NCBI GenBank assembly: GCA_018398765.1
Contig: JAHBMJ010000470.1
Location: 9,922-46,654 of the forward strand
DNA: 36,733 nt
From: Chromera velia
Lineage: Eukaryota > Sar > Chromeraceae
Reading direction: 5' to 3'
The notes beneath the pieces were generated by a model, which did no database searches, was not told where the DNA came from, and saw nothing but the letters and a program-made list of their open reading frames with translations. This document shows, one piece after another, positions 1 through 11,319 of the stretch. The position numbers were made by a program, and so were the translations under genes. Position 1 is the stretch's first letter. Every line of letters begins with the position of its first letter.

Positions 1-57
<57 letters not shown>
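1..57. repeat. (GT)n microsatellite
   Basis: This is a pure GT dinucleotide run at the left edge. It forms the end of an intron of the Der/EngA gene and runs straight into the acceptor tgtgtgcag that precedes the exon at 61. It may extend beyond the window. Confidence 0.95.
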
Positions 58-60
<3 letters not shown>

Positions 61-651
61 GGAAAAATCTACCTGGCACAGCAGGTCAGTTGAATGAAGC
101 GTGTTGCGTTCTTCTAGTGTTCCTTGTCTCCTTGCCCTTGCGTCCTTCTTCCTTCCCTTTCCCCGTTCGCTGTCCTTCTTTCTGTTTGACTTGACGGTCC
201 TCTGACATAGGATGCCCCTGTTTGTTCGCTGGAAACTCGTGTCATTTGTGTTTTGACTTTTATCCTGCAAATGATTCCTTCCTTGTGGTGCAGGTCGGCT
301 GCCGTCCCCCCACCTTCACCCTGTTCTGCAACCAAGGAGGCTTGTTCGCGGAGCCCTATCGGAAATATCTGGAACGCAAAATGAGGTCAGTGGCTAGGCA
401 AGTGAGAGTGAGTGCATCCATCCATCTGTGGGAATGGTCGCTCCTCTCTAGATCCAGAGGGAAGGTGGAGGACAAAGAGGAAAACTCCAGGCGGCAACGT
501 TCACTCTAGCGATCACTTCCCGTCCTCGTTTGTCTTTTTTGTAAAAAATGAAGATGCCAGCGGCAATCAACTGTTCTCTCTCGTTCGCATCTTGTTGCCG
601 TCTTGTCTTCCCACTGCACCTGAGTGTCTTGTCTGTGCCCGTCTCTTCATG

Positions 652-688
<37 letters not shown>

Positions 689-1818
689 TGTGCAGAGACG
701 CCTTCGGATTCGAAGGAACTCCTGTGCGGTGGCTGTTCAGAGGGAAGAAGGCAAGAGGTCTGTTTGTCTGTTTTTTCCTTTGCATCTCGCTCTTCAGTCT
801 GTGTTGTCTTGGTTCGATTTTCTCCGAAAGGATGGATTGTCAGAAGATCCACACCAAGAATATGTGCACGGAGAGGATCTTCATCTTTGGAGTAATTCTT
901 TACTCCGACGTTCTTTCCTTCCTTCTCAAGCTTTTGCGCACTGCCTCATGCCTTTGTTTTTGCCTGACTCGGTTTGTTTCTTCTGCTCTTTTTCATCCTC
1001 CATCCCTTACTTTCCTTCTGTCTCGTGCTTTCTTCTTTCCTTTCCTTTTTATTCCTGGACGTACAAAAAAAGTGTATGAACCGCTGTTTGGAAAGCATTT
1101 CTCCATAAATGGATAGATGTGAGACATTGATGAGAGGGTGGAATTCTCACTCGATTGAAAAGAGTCTCGATGTCTTGTCTAATCTTATCAAGCTCTGTCC
1201 CTCTTTCCCCCCCTCTCTTTTGTGTGTGTCTTTGTCTGTCGGCCTCGTTGCTCGTCGCTCGGACGTCTCCGTGCAGACTTTGAGGGCAAATTGGTCAGTG
1301 AGTAAACCAGACAATCAAGCAGACGGGTAGAGAGACAGTCTCTCCTTCTCGGGTAATCATTCTGGCGGGCTTCCTTCTTCCGTCTGTACATGCACTGACC
1401 TGTCTGTCTCACGTGTCTGCTTCCATGTCTGGTGCTCTTTTGTTTTTTTGTTCCTCGATTTTTTTTTGTTTCATGCAGGTTTCTCTTCTTTTCTTTTCTC
1501 ATGCTTTGGCGCTCATTTCTCCCCTCTTCTACGGACACCGTCATGTTTGGTTTTTTGGATCATGTAGTCCTGCTCAAACTGGTTGCAGCGCTTGTGTTTG
1601 TGTTCCTTCTTCCTGTTTTGCATTGATGAATCGTTCCAATGATGAATCTGCAGGGATCCACAAGCGGGCGTCGGGAACCGGTGAAAGCGGCAGTAGCTGC
1701 CCGTCGAAAGAGCCGGTCGGATAAAGAGAAGCAAGAGAGGAGTCTTGAGAGGCAGGCTGAAATAGAGGAAGAAGAAAGGACAAGCCCGGACAGAATCGGG
1801 GGTCTCGCCTTCATGTGA
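61..1818 (+). CDS. der: Der/EngA-type ribosome-assembly GTPase, C-terminal end (5' partial)
   Basis: Exons 61-84, 294-385, 696-757, 1277-1293 and 1654-1818 join in frame to encode 119 residues. The segments GKIYLAQQ, VGCRPPTFTLFCN, LFAEPYRKYLERKMR and DAFGFEGTPVRWLFRGKKAR match the C-terminal KH-like domain of bacterial Der/EngA, a double-GTPase factor for large ribosomal subunit assembly. In that family the conserved order is KIYYATQ, RPPTF, YxRYLEN.R and the F.GTP.R motif. The two GTPase domains must lie to the left of the window. In a photosynthetic protist such a gene usually serves an organelle, but the N-terminus that would show targeting is not here. After the KH domain there is a charged tail of about 60 residues, rich in Arg, Lys and Glu, that bacteria lack. 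Two exons are tiny (24 and 17 bases). The final ATG-TGA overlaps a good donor (at|gtgagt, 1815), so a further 3' exon is possible. Confidence 0.85.
654..693. repeat. (CT)n(GT)n microsatellite in intron
   Basis: A CT run followed by a GT run lies at the 3' end of an intron of the Der gene, directly before the acceptor at 695. It probably doubles as the polypyrimidine tract. Confidence 0.85.
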
Positions 1819-2882
1819 GTGCGGTGTTGATCGAAATACATCGAAACATGCACAGCATAAATTAATCTAGAAATTAAATCTTATGATTCTTTCAATTAAA
1901 GATTCATACTCTATATTAAAGGTAAAAAGGCGTTTAATTCGTAGCTTTTTTTTTAAGAATATGCATTACCGCTTTGATTCTAATTAATTATTAAGTTTTT
2001 TTCATTTAAACTCTATATAATAAATTAATAATTCTGTTTAATAAAAACAAAACACTAAACTATATACACGCTATTAGTATTATTATTGAAGTTAGTTTTA
2101 AAAATTAAAACATCAATTCGAACCGATTCGAACTTTTCAATCATATAATATCAAAATTTAAAAAGTTTCTTTAAAAGTTAAGGTTTAATTATGATATCCA
2201 TTTTAAAATCATGTTTTACTATAGCTTATAAAAAATTAAAAATTTGCTGCTATTTTTTTTTTTTAAGAATCCAGCTAGAAGTCCAGCTTCCTAACTTGAT
2301 ATGCACTTGCTTGTAGACTTGCTTAATCGTTGATACAAATTCATGTTTAGAAAGTTTTAGAGCAAGTTTTTTCAACACGTACTAGTTTTAACATACTGTG
2401 GCCCATCAATACAAGTTAGAAATGAGTCTATTCGTTCTGTTAATGAACGGATTCCATTGATGTGACATGATGTGACTAGTGATGTGATGTTTGGAAAGAA
2501 GCAACAAAGGAATAAAACATGTATGCAGATGCATTTTCACCATACCATTGAATCCAGGACGAGTCCAAACCCGACCAAACATTTCCTTTGCCATATACAC
2601 TTGTTGCACACAATTAAGGAAACCTAGAGACTGCAAACAAAAAAAGAGACAGAGAGACTCTTTGAGACAGGCAATGCCAACACACAGGGACACAGGCGTG
2701 CAGGGAGACGTATCCATGTACACCGGTCAGTGGGTCATGAAGACCTCGTGCCTTCCCTTCTTTCTTTCGCACACAAATAGTACTCCCTTTCCCCAGCTCC
2801 ACTTTTCCTCAAATTCTCTTCTGGAGCATCGCCCAGGTTTAAATTTCTCTTTCTCCCTCCGGGCTGAGCGGGCCTCACCCAC
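1819..2882. other. Intergenic region between convergent gene ends, AT-rich block
   Basis: From about 1855 to 2400 the sequence becomes strongly AT-rich, with many TTAATT and AAATTA words and poly-T runs, in sharp contrast to the mixed coding DNA on both sides. I see no convincing coding frame, RNA gene or terminal repeats. The part from 2400 to 2880 returns to average composition and probably holds 3' untranslated sequence of the minus-strand gene. Short open frames here have no recognisable domain. Confidence 0.6.
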
Positions 2883-4264
2883 TTATCTATGAATGGTGAG
2901 GGTCACTGAGGGACTCCCGTGCAACCCTACAGGCATGAATGAACCCCCAGAGTTCTGAAGGCGAGAGCCAGAGCAGCTCAGACAAAGCCAGCTCAAAATC
3001 TTCAAGTCCCACATGCCCCACAGACGCAACGAAATTGTCAGACGCAAGTCCATATGCACACTCCTCCATCCACGTGAAAGGCAGAGCGTGGTGCTTTGAA
3101 ATCGCGCATTCGCCTCTCTGACGCATTTCAGACTGCCCCCTTCATCTTCACTCTCTCGCAAAGGCCGCAGGGCGTCTCTGAGATCGATGAACGAATATAC
3201 TGCCGTGATCGAATCCTCGGGACTCAAGTGAGAGCAAATTGACGATCGACACGATTCAGCTGCTCTGCAGCGGCTGAAGCCCGCAAGCACTTCATGTCTG
3301 TTGCACCCACCCCTACCGCGTCCTCCCTCTGGCGAAAGCAGAGACTCTTGAACGCATGCTGTCATAGATGCCGTACTGCAGGTGAAGCGGGAAAACGTGC
3401 TCGCGCTAGACCAGACCCCCGAAGTCGTTTCTAGAAAAGTGGCTACGTCTGAAGGGGCGGATTTCATGAGCTCGAGAATTCGTTTGCGAAGCTCAGACAC
3501 AAGATCGGCCACATTGGTTACGTATCGCCTGACCACTTTTATTTCCCGATCTTCCTTCTCCCCGCCCCCGAAACAACCCCCGAGGAAAAGAGGGAGTTGA
3601 TGTTCGACAAAGTCTTGCCGTTTGAAAACCCAGTAAAAGGGAAAACGGCGGGAAAGGTGCATGAGAGTCGGATCGCTGGCATCCAAGAAGAGTCCAGAGG
3701 CGCTGAGGCGACGGCTGACCTCCAGGCAGAACTTATCTGCAGCTCGCTGCGCCCTCCAGTTGGACACCCGAGAGAGTCTCCTGTTGCGGAGGTTTGATGA
3801 CTTGGGCGGTTTCCGGAAGGGAAGGCACGCACCGCCACCTTCCCTGAAGACAATCAAATTCCCCGTTCCGCCTGTGTCCAAAGACACACTGAAACGTGAG
3901 CGGAATGCAATACCAGGGATCTCCAAGATGGAAGACAGAATGACTATAGAGACTCGGCTCAGGGTCTGGAAGAAATTGCAAACGTTACGGCAGGACAGGG
4001 ACTCAGGACTCGGGGACGTGTGTGAAGGCAGAAGAGAATCTGCAAGCACGACGTGTGCGCCGTTCCCTGTGGTTTTCTTCTTCGGCTTTGAAATGCGCCC
4101 GCTCTCTGCTTGCAGGAGCAAAGCCCTCAAAAGTGCACACACACAAACTCCCACAACGACAACATTCAGAGTCAAAAGCATCCCCCCTAAGCCGTTCGCC
4201 TCTTCAGGCGTTGCCGCTTGAAGAAGCAAGAGCCCCAGCTGCACACACGCAAACACACACACAA

Positions 4265-4299
<35 letters not shown>

Positions 4300-4337
4300 G
4301 AGAGAGAGAGAGGGGGGGAGAGAGGGAGAGAGGGAGA

Positions 4338-4384
<47 letters not shown>

Positions 4385-7300
4385 TGTATGTCTTTCTTAC
4401 CTGCTTTACCTCCAGCACATCAAGAGACAAAAAAGAAAAATGAAATGAAGAAAAAGAAAGCAACGGACCACGAGCAGACAGACAGACAGACAGACAGAGC
4501 ATATTACTATTTTCCCTCTCTTCTTTTCGCTTACAGAAGAGACAGAGCAAAACAGAAAGACAGACAGGCACAATAGAAAAGCGAGATAAAGACAGACACA
4601 GAGAACGAAAAAAAAAGAAAGCAAGAAGAAAAGAAACTAACGAAAAAGCAGACAGACATACAGACAGACAGAAAGAAAATGAAAAGAAAGAAAGAAAGAG
4701 AAGGAGAGGGACAGATACGCCCCCCCTCCCCCCCCCCCCNCCCCCCCCCCCCCCCCCCCCACACACAGAGGCAAGCGTAATTCGGGACAAATCTGAGGAA
4801 CGTCCGCCGAACTGATTCGTAAGAAGACCTCGCGCTTGCAGATAAGAAAAAGGCACTCACCCAAAGTGAGACGACCCACGCTGCCAGAGTGAGAGTCTCA
4901 ACCTTGTTCAACAGGTTTCCCTGCTCGCGAGTGTAGGGCATGAAGCCGACTTGGGCAGCAAGGGATACAACGGCAAGGACCATCCACAACCCGAGACGCC
5001 TTGCGGGGTCATGCACAGGGATCACGCTCACGAGGAGGGCGGAGAGCTTTCGCACGAAAATTGTCAACTCCCAAAGGAAGAATTGGGGGCGGTAGCCCTG
5101 CAAAAATTGTTTGGGCATGCATTCGCTTTTCTGACAAATATGAAGTGAACAAACACAGCGAGAAATGGGGCAAAAGGAAGATCATTCAACACGAAAGAGG
5201 GGAGAAAATGAGATGAGAGGAGAAGCTCAGATGGATCCTCTTTCAGAATAGTATGTAAACTGTAGCCCAAGCCGAGCAGTGAACACCGATAGAGACGTAC
5301 ACACGAAAGTTCCCAAACGGCTGACATAAAAAAAGAACCCGATCTGCTGCCGCAGCTCCAGACGATGCAGGCTTGTCCGATCGTGCCAAAAAGTGCGCAA
5401 AATGATGGCCCAAGGGATCAGAAGGAAGACGAGGAGACCGATCAGGCCCGAAGTCAGCCAGATGATGTGATCGAAGGTAAAACAGCGCAGTTCCGGGTCG
5501 TGAACCCATCGCCAAGTCTTTGTGAGCTCCCCCTGAGAACCGGACCCCGGTTCTCCGACTGGGGACGTCTCACACTGCACCAGGGCGAAGACATGCGCTG
5601 CGACGCCGAGATACGTCATGTTCTGCAAACAAGAAGGGAGATTAGGGCCTCATGGGGCGTTTTTAGACACAGCAGGGCGAAAACTTGCTATTGCGGAAGG
5701 AGGCGAAAACAAAGAAGGCAGGTAGATCCTCAAATTTTCATGAAGAGAAAATTCGTGACAGCCAAACCCCGCAGTAAATCAACCGGGACCGCTGTTTGGA
5801 GTGAATGGGGACGCTTCGACTCACCAAAAGCACGAGGAGCAGCCTCTGCGAATCAGCGAAAAAGAGTCTCACTCGCTTCCAGAGTACAGGTTGAATGAAA
5901 GGGGGAACCTTGCGCCAGATGCCGAGAACGTACGGACAGGAAAAGAGGTACAGCGGGCGGAATCTCTCAATCATTTGAGAAAAGGCCTTCGTCTTCGCGA
6001 GGCCCCAGTCTGACGATGGCATCTCAGAACACCACGTAGCGCCCCTATCTGCAGCAGTCGCTGAACTCCCGACGTTTTCGCATGTGGTCTCTCTGTCCCC
6101 TTGGTTCAAACCGATCCCGCCATCGCAACCTACCGTTACGTCCGGACAGTGATTGAATGGTCGAGAAGCTGTATGCACAAGCCCACCTCTGTCTGCCATA
6201 CAAGCTGTTTCCCCCTCCCCAGAGTTCCCAACTACATCCGAGGCGTCGGACTTCCACGAAAATGAAAATGATGAGGAGATCTGACCAAAAAGCCGTGCCA
6301 CCATGGGTGACATGGGGCCTGCCAAAGAGGAGGCATCCTCATTGCCACTTGCGCTGTTCGACATACCATTCAGCTCCTCACAAAAGGCCATCCCGCCCGC
6401 TTGTTTGGGCTGCGTTTCACTGAAGAAATCTTCTCCTCCCTTCCATCCCGTCGGCGGCACCATCTCTGTTGCTGGGTCTGACTCCCCCCCCACTTGAAAT
6501 GACGTGTCTCCGGGCGCTGCCAAAAAAGTACCTTGCGTATGTACGTCCCCGCGTCTTTCCTCACCCAGGTTGCTTTTCCTACGCTTCCATAGACTAAAGC
6601 GAGGAAGAAACACACAACACGCTCCAAGACCCAGAAAAAAGCACAGAAGGCAAGCAGGCAACAAAAACCAAATAACTCTGACCAACAAGATTCGCTTCGG
6701 TGCTGACACTGCGAAATGTTTCGAGAGAATGCAGTCAACAGAGGAATGAAACCCCACCACTTGTCCATCCCAGAGGTTTGCAAAGGATTCCAAGCTCTCT
6801 TGCAAACTCAGACTGCGGTTTCCTCGAAGTGAAGAGTAAGACACCCATAATTCAGAAGCAAACAATTTGATCACCCACAAATGGTTCAAGAACAGCTTTA
6901 CCATCACAGAGAAGACCGGACTTCTGGCCCCGTTTGCCAGTGCTGCCTGTCCAAAGAGCAACAAAGCATTCACAAACCCCACCCCAACGATCTGAAGTGA
7001 TGCCCACCACACCTCGCCACACTGTCGACACTCCTCTTGGGGACGGTTACGCGACCAGTGCCCACAGTCAATGCACCATTCTTCCTGATTTCCTACCCGT
7101 TCATTCGCTCCTGTACAGCATTCTCGCGAGCTCTTTTCCCCTTTCTTCTTTCGCCATTCTTCTTTCCACCCCACCCCGTCTGCTTCAGAAAAACAACGTC
7201 CGCATGCAATTCCACTCATGCCTGGCCGACACTGCCGCACTTCCATTTCTCCCAAAAACTCCGCTTCGTCAGATTCTCTCACTGACTTCAATTTCCGTTT

Positions 7301-10300
7301 TCTTTTTTTTGCACGAGAGGCTGCCGCCATCTCATCTTCATACCAGGACGTATACGCAGTACGTTGTTGTCCCAGACAGGCACTTGCAACCGTACAGCGG
7401 ACAACCACAGTTCGCCCCCCCCTGTCTGTAGCCCAAAACCCCGACTTTGCCCACCCTTTCCCCCACACGCGTCCTGGGCACTCGAGGGCTTCAGTGTTTT
7501 CACACCGCTCACACACTTCACCCCCCCACCCGTCCACATACGGCGGTTTCGGGTAGTGGAAGCCGGGGCGGCAAGGAGGACTGCACGTATGAAGCCGACC
7601 CACTGATACCTTCTCAAATCCCGGAAGACAGGCACAGACCTCTACTGCAAGTAAGGACACAAAACAGAAAGAAAAAAAAAACAGAAAGGGAGGACAAATG
7701 GAAAGAAGTCTGAGGAACGGAGTACCCAAACGAAAACATTCCAGCAAGGAAGGGCAGGCCATCTTCATACACTGCCTTGCAAACTTCACAAAGCAAACTG
7801 ACAGAACAGAAAACGAATCAGGCGATTTGACACGCACCTGAATCTGCGAACACATCAGAGTATCCTTCTGAAGACTCAAAATGACTGTTCTCCGGACACG
7901 AGGTGCATGCTCCAGCGTTTTGCCCGGCCACTGAAAAGTGATTCGGCGGGCACACCTGGCAGTGGGTTCCTGACCCAAAGAATCCCGAGCGACATCGACA
8001 CATTGCCTCGGGGAGAAAGTGGGGGTCTATGGCTTTTCCAACATCACAGGGACTGGTACACTCGAATTCTCCGTCTTGGAGGGAGACGGATCGGATGACT
8101 CCAACTGATGAAGTCAGGTTGAACCAGGCAGATGGTTTGAATGTAAGGGAGTTCAAAGGCAGCGGGATGGCAGAAAGAGGAGCAGCTTCAACTGCAGAGA
8201 GACAATCAACTACAGCCCCGATGAGTTTACGGCCGGACTCAGGATCGCTGCGCAGGTAGGGGTTTTTGTCTATCGCGACCACTTGGGGCTTCAGCGAGTT
8301 CTCGTCAATTTCCGTTATCGCGTTCCCGCTCAACTCAAGAACCCTGATGCGCGCGAAATCGAACGGCAACAACGCCGCCGACATCGAATGGGTGACGAAT
8401 CGCAAGGGCGCAAGCGCGCCGCGGAGCCCAGTTTCTGCAAGCAATCAAAAGAGGATCAAGCATAAAGTAACACTGAGAATAGATCAGTCTTCTTAAGAAA
8501 GCCGCTTGGAATTTCTGCCCTGTCCGGTGAAACAACAGTATAACCCCCCCTGCCGAGTTGGGCCCAACCTCAGTCCTAACGTACCTGCCATGCGTAGCTG
8601 GGAAACACTCGGAAACTTCATCAGCACTGAAGACAAGAGAGCGGCCGCCCCTCGCCCTGTGCTCCGTGTCCATGGGTTCATGGAGAGGTCAACAACGAAG
8701 ACACTGGGCCATGGGAAGATTGTTCTTTCAGAAGGGTTGAGGAGAAACAGTGGCGCCTCGATGCTGTTGTTACGCAGCGAGAGCACTCGTAATCGATTCC
8801 AGGAAGAATCGTCAGTATTCCACCCCGCCGGGATGCAAGAGAGGCGGTTTGATGCGGCGCGGAACTCTTCGATCGACGCAGAAATCTGGTTGAGACAACC
8901 TGCAAAGACACATGCCACCAATAGATCACTCCAGAAAGGATGCAGTCAGTGACAGTCAATGAGCCTTTTCAAGAAATGGGCTTACTCGACAGGGACTCGT
9001 TCCACTCTCACTGATCGAATCAACCGGACACACGCAGACAGTAAGGAAGGAAGAGGTGTGATGTGCAGCCGCTGCACTTGCTTGCCTGTGAGTTGATTGT
9101 GCGAAACATCCACGACCGTCGCATTGTTGAAGTCAGCGATCTCCAACTCCCCAGTCAGTCCGTTGTCCGATACGTTCAAGCGGACCACCTGCTGAGGCCA
9201 ACGGGCTCCTGTAAGCTTCCCCTGCAGCTGATTGGAGTTCAAGGAGAGGTCGACCAGTGAATCAGGAAAGGAACAGTGGTCAATCCGTCCAATCAACTGA
9301 TTGTCTCCAAGGCTGAGACGCTTCATCATGCGGGGCCACAAGACGGAGCAAGCGTCCCCTCGAATTCTATTGTGAGCGACGTCAAGACTCTCCAAAGTCG
9401 AGGGCCACTGAACCTGCGCAAGGTCTCCCTCGAGAGCATTCCGCTCGAGAGAGAGCCTCGTCAGGCCTGCGGGAAGATGGATGTCTTCCAATCTACCTGA
9501 CAGCCGATTGCCCGCCAGGTTGGCGGTGCGAAGAGCAGTTCCGAACACGAAACGGTGGAGTGCTCCATCCAATCGATTATTCGAAATAGAAAGACTGGAC
9601 AGACTTGGAGGAGGAGACCCAACAGGGCCGGTGAGGAAGTTGAAGTCAAGCCCCAGGCTCTGCAAGGCAGGGGGCCACACGACCTTCTCAATGCTTCCTG
9701 CCAGGCGGTTCCCACTCAGATGAAGCCATCGAAGAGACGCAGGCCACAAAAGCCCCTCAAGGGATCCCTGTAACCTGTTGTCATTGAGCACCAGACGCTC
9801 GAGACGCTCTGGCCATTTGCACTCGCTCAGTTGTCCTCTGAGGTCGTTCTCAGAGAGACCAATATGCTTCAACGAAGCAGGCCAGGTCACCTCACAGAGA
9901 TCTCCACTCAAATGGTTTCGCATCAGGTCAAATTTCTCCAGGTGAGAAAGAACTTCAATGTCTCCAAGCTCCCCCCCCACAGAATTTGCCCTCAAGCTCA
10001 ACGAACGCAGAGCAGCAGGCCAGCGGGCCCTCGCGAAGCTACCTGAAAACACATTGTAGCCCAGGTCAAGCTCCTCAAGAGTAGAGGGCCACAGAATGTC
10101 CTCCACCCTTCCCCCGATGGCGTTTCGCTGCGCATCCAGGTGTATCAGGCCATCCGGCCAGTTCAGATATGCAATATCTCCTGACAACTCGTTCACCCCC
10201 ATCATCAACGCCTCCAGACGGGGAGGCCACCTTACATCTGCAACATCCCCTCTAACTCTGTTGCCGTTGATCGAGAAGACTTTAAGCCCGGCTGGCAGCT

Positions 10301-10786
10301 CGAGATTCCTCAGGATCCCGGACAGGAAGTTGTCATCTAAGTATAATTCCACCAGGCTCTCCGGGAGACGGAGTCCGGAGATGTCTCCCTCAAGCCGATT
10401 GCCGGCAACGTCGAGAATTTGGAGTGATGGAGGAAAGACCAGACGACTGACGTTTCCAGACAGTTGGTTTGCCCGCAGTGAGAGCACGTCTAGGGTTTCT
10501 GGCCATTGAAATCCTTCCAAGGATCCATACTGCACACACAGATGAATGGAGACAGGCTTTCGGTTCCTTCGAGAAAATAGCTCTTTTACACAAAATCACT
10601 TTGCCTTACCAGTTGGGCTTCATCCCATATCACCACTCGCTCGGACTTCCAGTCGGCTGTCAGGTTCACCTTCGCCCAAATATGAAGAGGGCTCTCGGCG
10701 CTCCCCCCACTCCAAGCGCTGGAAGCTATGAGACAAAGGACAACCCAAAACCTCAACATCGAAAACACACTATGCATGAACTCCAC
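2883..10786 (-). CDS. LRR / ephrin-receptor-like Cys-rich (GCC2/GCC3) / TRP-like multi-pass membrane protein
   Basis: Phase-consistent exons are 10786-10610, 10529-9012, 8885-8585, 8434-7838, 7644-5825, 5622-5326, 5097-4861 and 4238-2883, giving about 2,100 residues. The first exon encodes a signal peptide (FWVVLCLIASSAWS). Next come about 25 leucine-rich repeats, then cysteine-rich GCC2/GCC3 segments. Hydrophobic helices then continue into GYRPQFFLWELTIFVRKL, a motif typical of the TRP-like membrane region found with GCC2/GCC3 domains in many protist proteins. The likely role is a large surface receptor or channel with an extracellular LRR/Cys-rich face; substrate and partner are unknown. 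Least certain are the junction between exons 2 and 3 and the 3' end. In the last 240 bases another frame, stopping at 2887, looks more protein-like, so an unseen intron may lie there. It is divergent from the small gene at 11320. Confidence 0.85.
4100..6960 (-). other. Multi-pass TRP-like membrane region
   Basis: Hydrophobic segments in order are IVGVGFVNALLLFGQAALA, ILLVRVIWFLLPACLLCFFL, RLLLVLL joined to NMTYLGVAAHVFAL, LIGLLVFLLIPWAIIL, KLSALLVSVIPV, LGLWMVLAVVSLAAQVGF, ETLTLAAWVVSLW joined to LGLLLLQ, and MLLTLNVVVVGVCVCALL. A loop of about 250 residues rich in Ser, Gly and acidic residues separates the second and third groups. This layout matches the membrane region that follows GCC2/GCC3 domains in alveolate and other protist proteins. 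Whether it conducts ions cannot be told from sequence alone. Confidence 0.75.
4239..4860. repeat. Intron filled with simple repeats (CA)n, (GA)n, (GACA)n and a poly-C run
   Basis: This intron lies between the exons encoding VSLW and LGLLLLQ. It holds a CA run (4242-4297), a GA run (4298-4381), GACA repeats near 4480-4497 and a run of roughly 45 C at about 4720-4760 broken by one N at 4740. The N sits in a homopolymer and is best read as an assembly or base-calling problem. The intron is spliced in phase 0 with donor gtgagt and acceptor tgtgcag. Confidence 0.85.
7040..8110 (-). other. GCC2/GCC3 ephrin-receptor-like cysteine-rich region
   Basis: After the LRRs the protein changes to closely spaced cysteines: CTSPCDVGKA, CRCRSGFFGSGTHCQVCPP, CTSCPENSHF, CACLPGFE, CSPPCRPGFHYP and CERC. 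Later come CRPGMSGIACGRC and CIDCG, which match the family pattern CxxGYxGxxCxxC. This pattern usually sits just outside the first membrane helix. The intron between 7837 and 7645 is phase 1 and its two sides join as FADS-VEVCACLPGF, which supports the model. A Lys/Arg-rich insert (SRAKKRKRKLK) is unusual inside this domain. Confidence 0.85.
9012..10529 (-). other. Leucine-rich repeat ectodomain (about 21 repeats in one exon)
   Basis: About 21 repeats of about 23 residues follow one another without interruption, with the pattern LxxLxLxxNxLxGxL. Examples are LVELYLDDNFLSGIL and LRWLHLSGNRLAGSI. Many repeats begin with a Trp-Pro pair (WPASL, WPSTL, WPPAL), an unusually regular signature. Further repeats continue in the next two exons (RLRVLSLRNNSIEAPLF, IRVLELSGNAITEID). 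The whole forms an extracellular solenoid typical of ligand-binding or adhesion surfaces. Confidence 0.9.
10610..10786 (-). other. Exon 1 of the LRR/GCC gene: start codon and signal peptide
   Basis: The ATG at 10786 (or a second in-frame ATG at 10777) opens a 59-codon exon. It has a hydrophobic core, LRFWVVLCLIASSAW, followed by small residues, as in a cleavable signal peptide. The exon ends in phase 0 at the donor g|gtaagg after WDEAQL and joins YGSLEGFQW in the next exon. This start is preferred because the frame leads directly into the repeats. Confidence 0.75.
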
Positions 10787-11319
10787 GAGTTCGAATCAAT
10801 TGCGAAGTGCAAGCCCAGTCGACCCCATTAGGTGTCAGCACAGCGCCGTGTCTTATGTGTGGTACATGGCCCGGAAAGTCATGGCGTCTCCTACTATTTT
10901 GGAACTAGCTGCGCCATACACTGCCAGAGAGATCGAGTCTTCTGTACAATTCTGCAAAGAGGTTGGGAGGCACATAAGTCTGAGACACAGGGTTTAATTT
11001 TTGTTGCTAGGCTCGCGTGGCAAAATTTGGAGGAGCATGCATTGATTTTTGTTGCCGAACGCGTCGCTCGCGGAGCGCTCCGCTCCGCGCGAAGCGGAGC
11101 AGAGACGTCGAGACGCCATTCTTGCACTGCATTCTCTGTTTTCGCGTCTCCGTCGGTTTTTCGTGTGTTGATTGAAAGGTTGTCAGGCGCTACCTGATAG
11201 TTGTGCACCTCTAGTTGCCTGTTGCACTTTCTTCTCCCCTCTGAGCGTTTCCCTCGGCGTTTACAGCGGAAGCTTGCCGCCGCCTTTGGCTGAAGAACAC
11301 ATTCACATTGTTATTCAGG
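10787..11319. promoter_or_regulatory. Divergent intergenic region with GC-rich palindromes
   Basis: The LRR/GCC gene (minus) and the small secreted-protein gene (plus) start on opposite sides of this 533-base gap, so it should hold both promoters. I see no clear TATA box. At 11070-11083 there is a 14-base perfect palindrome, and at 11082-11100 a hairpin with a 7-base stem and a 5-base loop. Both are built from the same GCTCCGC/GCGGAGC word. A short direct repeat atttttgttgc lies just to the left. Confidence 0.5.
11070..11100. repeat. Palindrome plus hairpin built on GCGGAGC/GCTCCGC
   Basis: GCGGAGCGCTCCGC (11070-11083) is its own reverse complement. GCTCCGC at 11082-11088 pairs with GCGGAGC at 11094-11100 across GCGAA. 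Four copies of one 7-base word in 31 bases are far from chance. It could be a binding-site cluster, a transcribed hairpin or a repeat fragment. Confidence 0.8.

Noticed and set aside
412-1116. Long plus-strand open frame over the Der gene introns
   Set aside because: Only 20 residues of it (DAFGFEGTP and neighbours) are real coding sequence. The rest is Ser/Leu/Phe-rich reading of pyrimidine-rich intron.
4740-4740. N inside a poly-C run as a possible real gap or insertion site
   Set aside because: A single N in a homopolymer, like the one at 26648 in a G run, is best explained by base-calling or assembly limits.
4239-4860. Coding frame rich in Ser-Leu and Cys-Val through the repeat-filled intron
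   Set aside because: The frame is produced by CA and GA microsatellites and a poly-C run. Good donor and acceptor sites remove it in phase 0.
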